A stretch of DNA of 64,000 bases from Paenibacillus sp. sptzw28. GTDB lineage: Bacteria; Bacillota; Bacilli; Paenibacillales; Paenibacillaceae. Below are positions 1 through 6,768 of the stretch, piece by piece. Within the stretch, counting starts at the first letter, position 1. Every line of letters begins with the position of its first letter. The stretch spans positions 3,072,001 through 3,136,000 of the forward strand of contig NZ_CP080545.1 in the NCBI RefSeq assembly GCF_019550795.1, given 5' to 3'. Below the pieces are notes generated by a model. That model was not told the origin of the DNA, searched no databases, and saw only the letters and a list, made by a program, of their open reading frames with translations. Position numbers and translations under genes: made by a program.

Positions 1-291
1 GCCATTACGGGGCAGGAGCAAGCATTTGTCCCTAAAGATCATAAACAGGCGAAGAGAATAGCGAACAATCCTTTTAATGTGTTTCACAGCTGGAAGGAAT
101 ACAATACGACCATAGAACAATCGGCCAATATAGCCGCCAGAACGATATTGAGGATCAGTAAAGACAGACCGGAGGGTAAAGATGCCCTGACCTGGATTAA
201 CCGGGAATATGCGGAAGACCCGAACTGGTCCAAAGGCGTTAGAAGCATAATGGAAGCGATGAAGCGCTACATAGACACCAGCGAGCGGTAA
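1..291 (+). CDS. C-terminal part of a cut gene, possibly a glucosaminidase-type cell wall hydrolase
   Basis: The frame is open from the first base of the window and ends at a TAA at 289-291, so this is the last 96 codons of a gene that starts upstream. The tail contains a pattern (SWKEY near the start and YAEDPNWSKGV near the end) that resembles the C-terminal part of LytG/FlgJ-type glucosaminidase domains, where a YATDPNY-like motif is common. I see no catalytic residue in the visible part, so the family call is weak. It ends 12 bases before topB, in the same direction. A GTG at 79 could start a 70-codon ORF but has no Shine-Dalgarno sequence. Confidence 0.45.
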   Translation, partial: AITGQEQAFVPKDHKQAKRIANNPFNVFHSWKEYNTTIEQSANIAARTILRISKDRPEGKDALTWINREYAEDPNWSKGVRSIMEAMKRYIDTSER

Positions 292-303
292 AGAGGCGAT
301 CAG

Positions 304-2697
304 TTGAAAACATTAATCATCGCAGAAAAGCCGGATATGGGCCGGACCATTGCAGCCGTTATCGAACCGAAGGCGCAAAACAAAAGGTCATATCTTGAAG
401 GTGAACGGTTTATTATCACATGGGCAATCGGCCACTTGGTGGGGCTGGCAGAACCCGATCACTACGATCCTAAATACAAACGGTGGAACGATGCCGACCT
501 GCCGATCATACCCGAACGATTCAAGCTGTGGCCCAATCCGAGAACGAAGGAACAATTGAAGACGATTGGGGAGCTGGCGAAGCGCTGCGATCGGTTAGTG
601 AATGCCTGCGACGCCGGCCGTGAAGGTCAGCTTATATTTCATTATGTCCGGCAATATCTGAAAATGTCTCAGCCCACGGAGCGGCTGTGGATTTCTGATT
701 TGACCCCGGAGACGATACGCCGCGGCTTTGACACCCTGCGCAGCGATCAGGACTATGATCCGCTTACGCGTGCTGCACGTGCCCGCAGCGAAGCCGATTG
801 GCTTGTCGGGATGAATGCCTCACGCGCCTTCACAATTCGCCACAAGACCCTGCTGTCGGTGGGCCGCGTTCAGACACCGGTTCTTGCGCTTTTGTATGAC
901 CGCCATAAAGAAATAACGGCATTTGACAGTGAAACGTATTTCGTCGTTCAAGCGGCATTCAACCAGCAGGACTTCAGCTATAAGGGGCTATGGCAGGGAG
1001 AACGAATTACGAAACGCGAACAGGCCGATGCGATTGCACAGAAAGTATCCGGCAAGCCGGGACGAATACTTAGCTACGAAACAAACGAGTCAAAGGAATT
1101 TCCGTACAGGCTGTACGATCTGACATTGCTGCAGCGGGAGGCGAACGGCAAATTCGGCTATCCCGCCAAGAAAACGCTGGATATCGCACAGGCGTTGTAC
1201 GAGAAGCATAAAGTCATTACGTATCCCAGGACCAGCTCCAATTATGTGACGGAAGAGAATATTCCGGTGATGGGCAATGTGCTGAATATGCTGAAGCAGA
1301 CCCCGGCTTATGGTGATATTGCTAATGGAGCCGACCGCAGCCGCGTCCACAAAGGGAACAAAGCAGTTTGCAATCCGGCGAAGGTGGAAGACCACCATGC
1401 CATTCTTCCCACTCCCAAGCGTCCCGGCACGCTTAGTGCGGAGGAGCAGAACATCTATGATCTGATCGTCCGCCGCTTTCTTTCTCACTATTATCCGCCC
1501 GCAGTCTACAACAACCACGAGGTTATGACGGAGGTCGAGGGAGAGGTATTCAAGACGCGCGCCAAGGAGCAGCTGGAACCGGGCTGGCGCGTTGTCCTGA
1601 GCGCCGAAGATGGAGCTGCTGTCGCCAAAGAGAAAGGCCGAAAGAAGAAGACGGAAGAGCCGACTGAGGAGCAGGAAGACGAACTGCTGCTTACGGACCG
1701 GCCGTTTAACGTTGATGCCGGTTTGCCGGTTAACTGCGTGGAAGCGCTAGCGCTCGAGAAGGCGACTAAACCGCCGAAGCCCTTCACGGAAGGGACACTG
1801 CTGAAAGCGATGGAGAGCGCCGGAAAATCCATTGAAGATGAAGAGCTTCGCGATGCGATGAAGCAAACAGGACTGGGAACGCCGGCAACACGCGCAGCGA
1901 CAATCGAGCGGCTGAAGCAGGTCGGCTACATTACAACGGCCGGCAAACGTTTGGAGATTACCACTAAAGGCTGCGCGGCTATTGAGCTGATACGCGGGGC
2001 AGGCGTTGAACTGCTGGCCTCCCCGGAGATGACGGGCCGATGGGAGCAGAGGCTTCATCAAATTTCCAAGGGCGAAGCGTCCGATGAACAGTTTATGCAG
2101 AAGGTTAAGCAGTTTGCAGAGATGATTGTCGGGAAGGTGAGGCATCAACGACCTGCCGCTGCAAACTTATTCGCCGAAGCGGATGCCGGGCAAGGGGCAA
2201 AGGGTAAGGGGCGCGGAACAAGCCGAAATGGTAATAAAAGTAGTGTCACAGCGAGCAGTAAAGGAAAACCTGCAAATTCGCCGCATCAAGCCTCCGCATC
2301 GACACAGAGACGCGTAACCGCATCTGACGGGTTAGTAAATGCGTCTAAGCCCGTCAGGCGCCTTTCGGGAGGTGCTGAAGATCATAAAAGCACTACCTCA
2401 GCCAAAGCTGCAGGGTCGCCTGCTGTGATTGCGGCATGCCCGCGACCGGGGTGCGGAGGGCAAATTGTCGAAGGCAAGCGCGGTTATGGTTGTATGAAAT
2501 TTCGGGAAGGATGTTCCTTCGTCATTTGGAAAGTGCAGGGAGGAAAGGCGATAACGGCAGCAATGGCTAAAGCGCTCGCCACGAGCGGCGAGACGCGCAA
2601 GGTCAGTTTGAAACTGGAGGATGGGTCAATCGTGCCCGGAAAATGGAAGTTGATTGATCAAACAAAAGGTTCTATTGAATACATCCCTGCTGAATAA
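304..2697 (+). CDS. topB: DNA topoisomerase III (type IA)
   Basis: Type IA topoisomerase that relaxes negative supercoils and decatenates DNA through a 5'-phosphotyrosine intermediate. The 797-residue protein begins with a Toprim domain (LIIAEKP at 4-10, DAGREG at 103-108), followed by the central domain with the active-site tyrosine in ITYPRTSS (Tyr307). A charged Lys/Glu linker lies near 440-460. The C-terminal 120 residues are low complexity (Ser/Ala/Lys) and then carry a Cys4 zinc-ribbon-like repeat (Cys712, Cys717 and two more before about 736). The start is TTG at 304, preceded by AGAGG; length and Toprim position fit the family. The gene is convergent with the HAD gene and the two share the hairpin at 2703-2750. 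Confidence 0.95.
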   Translation: MKTLIIAEKPDMGRTIAAVIEPKAQNKRSYLEGERFIITWAIGHLVGLAEPDHYDPKYKRWNDADLPIIPERFKLWPNPRTKEQLKTIGELAKRCDRLVNACDAGREGQLIFHYVRQYLKMSQPTERLWISDLTPETIRRGFDTLRSDQDYDPLTRAARARSEADWLVGMNASRAFTIRHKTLLSVGRVQTPVLALLYDRHKEITAFDSETYFVVQAAFNQQDFSYKGLWQGERITKREQADAIAQKVSGKPGRILSYETNESKEFPYRLYDLTLLQREANGKFGYPAKKTLDIAQALYEKHKVITYPRTSSNYVTEENIPVMGNVLNMLKQTPAYGDIANGADRSRVHKGNKAVCNPAKVEDHHAILPTPKRPGTLSAEEQNIYDLIVRRFLSHYYPPAVYNNHEVMTEVEGEVFKTRAKEQLEPGWRVVLSAEDGAAVAKEKGRKKKTEEPTEEQEDELLLTDRPFNVDAGLPVNCVEALALEKATKPPKPFTEGTLLKAMESAGKSIEDEELRDAMKQTGLGTPATRAATIERLKQVGYITTAGKRLEITTKGCAAIELIRGAGVELLASPEMTGRWEQRLHQISKGEASDEQFMQKVKQFAEMIVGKVRHQRPAAANLFAEADAGQGAKGKGRGTSRNGNKSSVTASSKGKPANSPHQASASTQRRVTASDGLVNASKPVRRLSGGAEDHKSTTSAKAAGSPAVIAACPRPGCGGQIVEGKRGYGCMKFREGCSFVIWKVQGGKAITAAMAKALATSGETRKVSLKLEDGSIVPGKWKLIDQTKGSIEYIPAE

Positions 2698-2702
2698 TAG
2701 CA

Positions 2703-2750
2703 AATAGGCTTGTCACACTCATGAAGATTCATGAATGTGACAAGCCTATT
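2703..2750. terminator. Bidirectional hairpin between convergent topB and HAD genes
   Basis: Two 23-nt arms (2703-2725 and 2728-2750) are inverted copies with a single mismatch, separated by two bases. The arms begin and end in AATAGG/CCTATT, so an A-rich and a U-rich edge is present on both strands although there is no long T run. It lies exactly between two convergent genes, which is the usual place for a shared terminator. Confidence 0.7.
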
Positions 2751-2765
2751 GCGCGTAGCTGCGGC

Positions 2766-3521
2766 TTACGAAAGGGGCTGGCGATTCTGGACATAATCAT
2801 GAATTTTGTCGGGGATGTCTCGCAGCTGATGAAGGGTAAAGAACGCTCCCTTCGGTTCAACATCGATTCCGACAATATTATAAACCCACTCGGACTCGCT
2901 CTTCATATGAATCGCGTTAATGCCGGTTGTAAGCGCAGGGATAACGTCTGTACGTATGGAATTTCCGATCATCCAGGTGCAATCCCGTTCAAAGCCGCCT
3001 TCGGTTAAGATATCTTCCATTGCTTGGATATTCTTGTGGGAGCGGACATAAATGCGTGAATCAAAATAACGCTCCAGCTGCATTTGTTTGATTTTGCGAT
3101 GCTGGATCAACAGCTCGCCTCCTGTATATAAATGCAGCTCATGCCCGCTCGATGCGAGGCGGTCGAGCGTCTCCTCCATGAATGGATAGGGCTCAACCTC
3201 ATGCTCATAAACGCTGCGTCCGAGCTTCCACAGGAAATCACTCTCGATAACCGATCGAGGCCTTCCCGTCAAATCGGAGAAGTAATGGTATGTATCGACA
3301 AACGACTGTGGAAAATGCTCGCTCGTGAAGCCGACGGCTTGTACGCCCGCTATGTCGATCTCCGTCTGCTTGCTGCGGATTTCCTCGCTTGAAACGTCAT
3401 ATCCTCGAAACCAGGCACTCATCGCGTCGGAAAACTGATCGATGATATGGTAGAAATATTTGTTGCAGTAGATGAGCGTATCATCAAGGTCAAACAGTAT
3501 ATGCTGCTTCATCATAGGCAC
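2766..3521 (-). CDS. HAD-superfamily hydrolase
   Basis: A 251-residue haloacid dehalogenase-type phosphatase. Motif I is DLDDT (Asp11, Asp13) close to the N terminus, motif II lies in LYTGG (about 133-137) and motif III/IV in WMIGNSIRTDVIPAL, with the Asp that binds Mg. A helical cap lies between residues 20 and 100, so it is a C1-cap member, like phosphoglycolate phosphatase or pyrophosphatase-type HADs. Substrate cannot be read from sequence. The gene starts with ATG behind an AAAGGAGCC ribosome site and stands alone, convergent with topB. Confidence 0.85.
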   Translation of the reverse strand: MPMMKQHILFDLDDTLIYCNKYFYHIIDQFSDAMSAWFRGYDVSSEEIRSKQTEIDIAGVQAVGFTSEHFPQSFVDTYHYFSDLTGRPRSVIESDFLWKLGRSVYEHEVEPYPFMEETLDRLASSGHELHLYTGGELLIQHRKIKQMQLERYFDSRIYVRSHKNIQAMEDILTEGGFERDCTWMIGNSIRTDVIPALTTGINAIHMKSESEWVYNIVGIDVEPKGAFFTLHQLRDIPDKIHDYVQNRQPLS

Positions 3522-3638
3522 GGCTCCTTTCCCAAATGAATCGGCTGTAAATCCAATCTACCGCATCTCGGGATTCGCCGTCAAATCGAATATTTATGTA
3601 CACGTTTACAAATACTGTAGCCGGAGGTGAGGCAATCT

Positions 3639-3776
3639 ATGCCATGGAATAAAAGTGAAAAGAAGGAAAATCAGCAAAATGAATCCAGTATAAAAGAAAG
3701 CTCCAGAACGATAAAATCCGACAAAGCGGCAGATCGTGTGCCAAATTCTAACGGTATCAACAAACAGCTGCCGTAA
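3639..3776 (+). CDS. Small hydrophilic protein, 45 residues, unknown
   Basis: A 45-codon ORF starts with ATG seven bases behind GGAGGTGAGG, a very good ribosome site. The product is highly polar: it is rich in Lys, Ser, Asn, Gln and Glu, with no Cys and no hydrophobic segment. This composition recalls small spore or stress proteins, but I do not recognise a family. Upstream at 3586-3615 there are GAATA and AATACTG elements that could be a degenerate sporulation-type promoter; this is weak. The stop codon lies in the 10-nt loop of a perfect 8-bp hairpin (3766-3791). Nothing else is coded between the HAD gene and the next gene on this strand. Confidence 0.5.
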   Translation: MPWNKSEKKENQQNESSIKESSRTIKSDKAADRVPNSNGINKQLP

Positions 3777-3901
3777 ATTCATCCGGCAGCTCAAGTCACC
3801 ATTGCCCGAAAGCGTGCATCTACCAAATCATCACCGATTGCAGCGGGTGCGCGCTTAACGGGCATTATAAAATCGACCGGGGACGCCCGCTCTCCGGGCT
3901 T

Positions 3902-4123
3902 TCAAGCAAACTTGCGCATTTTGGCGCTCAGATCCTGCTTAATATAGGCAATCCGTTTCCGGACATAGAAATCATAGCTCTCACCTTTCAATTCGCGGGG
4001 CGTGATCACCTCCTCCGCAGTGTTATCAATAATGGTCAACGAGCCGTTGGAATAAAATTTAAAAGTCAAATCACGCCACGGACGGTTCCTTTCAATAAAT
4101 CGATAATTTTCACAGTTATTCAT
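3902..4123 (-). CDS. Small conserved-looking protein under SOS-type control
   Basis: A 73-residue protein, starting with ATG behind GAAGGAGG on the minus strand. It is mixed alpha/beta in composition with many aromatic and basic residues (FYSNGSLTII, PRELKGESYDFYVRKRIAYI), no membrane segment and no known motif, so I cannot name a family. Its promoter is the interesting part: a TATAAT -10 sits between two LexA/DinR-like boxes, one of them a perfect match to the Bacillus consensus (see 4157-4206). That makes DNA-damage induction likely, and the protein could be a small SOS effector such as a cell-division or nuclease modulator. That role is only a guess. Confidence 0.75.
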   Translation of the reverse strand: MNNCENYRFIERNRPWRDLTFKFYSNGSLTIIDNTAEEVITPRELKGESYDFYVRKRIAYIKQDLSAKMRKFA

Positions 4124-4156
4124 GATGATCAGCCTCCTTCGAAAAGATGGATTAGT

Positions 4157-4206
4157 AGAACACCTGTTCCTGTCTCGATTATACCAAACATTTGTTCGGA
4201 TGGAAA
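4157..4206 (-). promoter_or_regulatory. SOS-type promoter with two LexA/DinR boxes
   Basis: Read on the minus strand: a -35-like TTTCCA (4206-4201), a 17-nt spacer, and a perfect -10 TATAAT (4183-4178). The spacer holds CGAACAAATGTTTG (4198-4185), which fits the B. subtilis DinR/LexA consensus CGAACRNRYGTTYG at all 14 positions. A second dyad, GGAACAGGTGTTCT (4170-4157), matches 12 of 14 and lies at the expected transcription start. LexA bound at either box would block RNA polymerase. The target is the 73-residue gene at 3902-4123. Confidence 0.75.
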
Positions 4207-4273
4207 CTATTTTTTGTTTCCCTTAAACTAGACTGATAGATTGCATTATTGAACTGATAAAGGAGCGCCATTC

Positions 4274-4999
4274 ATGATAAAAGTATCTCAATTGTCGAAG
4301 CAAATACCAGGCGGCCCGCAGGTGTTATCCGGAATTAGCTTCGAAGTGCAGCCGGGCGAATTCGTGGCGGTGAAAGGAGCAAGCGGAAGCGGAAAATCGA
4401 TGCTGCTGCGCTGTTTGGCTTTGCGGGAAAAATGGAGCGGCGGTTCATATATTGTTGACGGAGTGGAAATTCTCAAAAAAGGATTAACCGGCACAATGAA
4501 AATCCGCCGTGAGGTGGCATACCTCGAGGAAAAACCGAATCTCTATCCGAACCGTACGGCGCTTAAGAACGTGCTGATCGGTGCGGCTTACCAGACTCCG
4601 TTCTGGAGAAGGCTATCGGGGATGGTTCGCAGCGACGATTATATGGGGGCAATGGATGTCATAGAAAAAATGGGGCTGCTCGAGAAAGCGCATCAGAAAG
4701 GCGAGAAGCTGAGCGGTGGAGAGAAGCAGCGTATCGCCATCGCAAGAGCGCTCGTTCACGGGGCGCAGATTTTGCTGGCCGACGAGCCGGTATCGGGTCT
4801 GGATCCTCACGCCGCGGAGCAGGTACTCTCGGATCTGAAGCGCATGTGCCGGATTCAGGGTATTTCCGTCATCGCTGTTATGCATCAGGGTGATTGGGCC
4901 GAGCGGTTTGCCGACCGTATTATAGGTCTGAACAACGGCAGGCTGGTGCTTGATGTTAAGGGGAGAAGATTAACCGAACGGGAAAAAATGCTGATATGA
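4274..4999 (+). CDS. Orphan ABC transporter ATP-binding protein (PhnC-like)
   Basis: A 241-residue ATPase subunit with all the ABC motifs: Walker A GASGSGKS (35-42), a signature LSGGEKQR (about 147-154), Walker B ILLADEP and an H-loop in VMHQGD. The layout resembles PhnC-type importers or the LolD/MacB group. No permease or binding protein is adjacent on either side: the neighbours are a LexA-controlled small gene and a DUF3298-type gene. So it either works with a permease coded elsewhere or has a non-transport role. The start is ATG behind AAAGGAGC. Confidence 0.85.
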   Translation: MIKVSQLSKQIPGGPQVLSGISFEVQPGEFVAVKGASGSGKSMLLRCLALREKWSGGSYIVDGVEILKKGLTGTMKIRREVAYLEEKPNLYPNRTALKNVLIGAAYQTPFWRRLSGMVRSDDYMGAMDVIEKMGLLEKAHQKGEKLSGGEKQRIAIARALVHGAQILLADEPVSGLDPHAAEQVLSDLKRMCRIQGISVIAVMHQGDWAERFADRIIGLNNGRLVLDVKGRRLTEREKMLI

Positions 5000-5141
5000 C
5001 TCTTAACAGCGAGGCTGAGCCGTGCGGATTCGATTATATCTGCTTATCATGCAGCCACGGCGGAGTCGGACGCATGCGAGATGAGCCTTAAGCTGTAAGC
5101 ATAATAAGTGCGCTAACCAAGCAATCGTGGCGTGAAGGCCG

Positions 5142-5182
5142 CATACAATGGAATATCAACCCGAATAGGCAGGTGTCCATAT
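5142..5182 (+). promoter_or_regulatory. Conserved upstream block of the DUF3298 gene, copy 1
   Basis: CATACAAT at 5142-5149 lies exactly 41 bases before the ATG, and the ribosome-site string TAGGCAGGTGTCC follows. The same arrangement with the same 41-base distance occurs in front of the paralogue at 57792. CATACAAT equals the -10 consensus of sigma-E-type sporulation promoters, but I do not find a convincing -35 fourteen bases upstream, so promoter function is only suggested by conservation. Confidence 0.4.
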
Positions 5183-5794
5183 ATGGCCTTTCAATTTCCT
5201 GCGGTCATTCATGCTTCACGCATGACCTTCCCCAAAGCCGAGCTGTGGGTTCCCGTCGTAAGCGGTCTGCAAAACGCCGCGGCGCGAAACACGATCAATG
5301 AATCGATCCGCCATACCGTACGCCAGCTCATATCCGAGCAAGGCACGCTCGAGGATCCGAGAGCTGAGATGTTGGGCTATTTTGAGATAAAGACGAACGA
5401 GAAAAATGTACTCAGCCTTTCTTTGTTCAACTATGCTTATACCGGCGGAGCCCATGGCTTGACTCTGCAGCAATCGCTTACCTTCGAGACAGGTACCGGC
5501 AAGTCGTACTCTCTCTCTGAGTTGTTCAAGCCCGGGAGCCCTTATATACACAGACTATCGGAGATCATCAAACGCCAAATCGCAGCGCGTGAGATTGCCG
5601 TATTGGATCCCTTTGAGTCCATCCGGGCCGACCAGCCCTTCTATATCGCCGATCGGGCTCTTGTCATTTATTTCGCCCTCTATGAACTGACGCCCTATGC
5701 TTTCGGTTTTCCTTATTTCCCTATCTCGGTTTATGATTTATATGATATTATTAACCCGACCGGACCTCTCGCTCCCATGTCCGTCAACGATTAG
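5183..5794 (+). CDS. DUF3298/DUF4163-type protein, copy 1 of a paralogous pair
   Basis: A 203-residue protein with the DUF3298 hallmark YTGGAHG in its centre, PFYIADRALVIYF and a C-terminal YAFGFPYFPI segment. This fold also forms the extracytoplasmic part of RsiV-type anti-sigma factors, yet here there is no signal peptide or membrane anchor, so the product appears cytoplasmic or is exported by an unusual route. ATG 5183 was chosen rather than an in-frame GTG at 5132 because AGGTG lies just before it and because the paralogue at 57792-58403 begins at the same residue. Both copies have 203 residues and agree along their whole length. Function unknown. Confidence 0.8.
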   Translation: MAFQFPAVIHASRMTFPKAELWVPVVSGLQNAAARNTINESIRHTVRQLISEQGTLEDPRAEMLGYFEIKTNEKNVLSLSLFNYAYTGGAHGLTLQQSLTFETGTGKSYSLSELFKPGSPYIHRLSEIIKRQIAAREIAVLDPFESIRADQPFYIADRALVIYFALYELTPYAFGFPYFPISVYDLYDIINPTGPLAPMSVND

Positions 5795-5885
5795 CGGATT
5801 CGATCAATTCTTTTCTTATGGCCGCTAAAGGATTTATAAATATACGACGAAATCCTGGGGAGACAAAGATACGAGGAGCAATCTG

Positions 5886-6467
5886 ATGATCTATCTTCTT
5901 ATTCTAATTTCAGTCATAATAGTCGGAGTTGCTCTCGTTATTCGTCAGCGGCGGCAAAACAGACCGGTCGTTGAACACAACCCGTTCAATACCGTTGCAT
6001 ATCTTCAGACAACCTACGATCCCGGGGAAAACGTGTCGGAATCGGATCTTACTCCGCCTAAGCAGGGCAGGCTCCCATATAATGTGCTCATAGTAGACGA
6101 CCAACCCGCCATCAGGCTGCTGCTTCGGGAATTGTTCGAACTTGAGGGTATTACGGTGTATGAAGCGCCGAATGGCCGGACAGCGATCCAGCAGGTGAGA
6201 CGGAACCCGGTCGACTTTATTTTACTGGATCTCAAAATGCCCGACATGGATGGAATCGAGGCGCTTCGGGAAATTCGCACATTTAATTCGAGCGTTCAGG
6301 TTGCCATGATAACAGCCTACGGTGATCCCGAAAAGCTTGAAATAGCCAAAATGCTTGGTACGCTTGCATTTTTCACGAAACCTTTCGATATTGAATATGT
6401 AAAAGATTTTGTAATGGTAAGGCTAAAGCAGGAAGCTGAGCAGGGACGGGAAGGGGACGTGTCGTGA
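5886..6467 (+). CDS. Membrane-anchored Spo0F-like response regulator
   Basis: A 193-residue protein with an N-terminal hydrophobic helix (residues 2-19) followed by RQRR, so the receiver faces the cytoplasm. After a 45-residue linker comes a single receiver domain (66-185) with Asp71-Asp72, phospho-acceptor Asp115 (LLDLKMPDMDG), Thr143 and Lys165, and no output domain. The receiver closely resembles Spo0F, for example VLIVDDQ, MITAYG and KPFDI. Spo0F proper is soluble, so this is a tethered relative, perhaps a local phosphate sink or relay protein at the membrane. The start is ATG behind GAGGAG. The stop overlaps the next start codon (GTGA). Confidence 0.85.
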   Translation: MIYLLILISVIIVGVALVIRQRRQNRPVVEHNPFNTVAYLQTTYDPGENVSESDLTPPKQGRLPYNVLIVDDQPAIRLLLRELFELEGITVYEAPNGRTAIQQVRRNPVDFILLDLKMPDMDGIEALREIRTFNSSVQVAMITAYGDPEKLEIAKMLGTLAFFTKPFDIEYVKDFVMVRLKQEAEQGREGDVS

Positions 6468-6622
6468 GCGTGCGAAGGCGGATCGGCATTATCGCACATG
6501 TACTGCTCGGGCTGCTGTTTCCATATACGTTTATCGGATCGGTTATGCTCATATATGGCTTCATGGTTCCGATTTGCGTTTGCAGTTTCGGCATTGCTGA
6601 TGTTTATATGGTTAAGGTTTAA
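6464..6622 (+). CDS. Small membrane protein coupled to the Spo0F-like gene
   Basis: A 52-codon ORF starting with GTG in a four-base GTGA overlap with the stop of the response regulator and preceded by AAGGGG, so it is probably translated by coupling. The product starts with a basic VSVRRR, then has one long or two short hydrophobic segments (about 8-34 and 35-45) with two Cys (PICVC). It is too short to recognise. As a partner of a membrane-anchored receiver it could be a helper or docking peptide. It is followed by a short hairpin (6621-6639). Confidence 0.5.
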   Translation: MSVRRRIGIIAHVLLGLLFPYTFIGSVMLIYGFMVPICVCSFGIADVYMVKV

Positions 6623-6639
6623 AGGTTAACCGGACCTTT
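6621..6639 (+). terminator. Weak hairpin after the Spo0F-like pair
   Basis: AAAGGT and ACCTTT flank a seven-base loop directly after the stop, followed by ATTTC. The stem is short, so it is at best a weak terminator. Confidence 0.3.
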
Positions 6640-6768
6640 ATTTCAAGAACTGCAACCGAACACCTATCGGCTCCTTAAGCACGGGTCAACGATATGCGGC
6701 GAGCGTTTGTTCAATGGTTGTACTGACACGATAAAAGCCCTCATACAGTCAAGTATGGGGGTGAAGCT

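Noticed and set aside
3606..3794. 62-codon hydrophobic minus-strand frame
   Set aside because: No ribosome site; the plus strand in the same place has a small ORF with an excellent one.
5132..5182. Longer DUF3298 start at GTG 5132
   Set aside because: It lies before the conserved upstream block; the paralogue starts at the equivalent of 5183.
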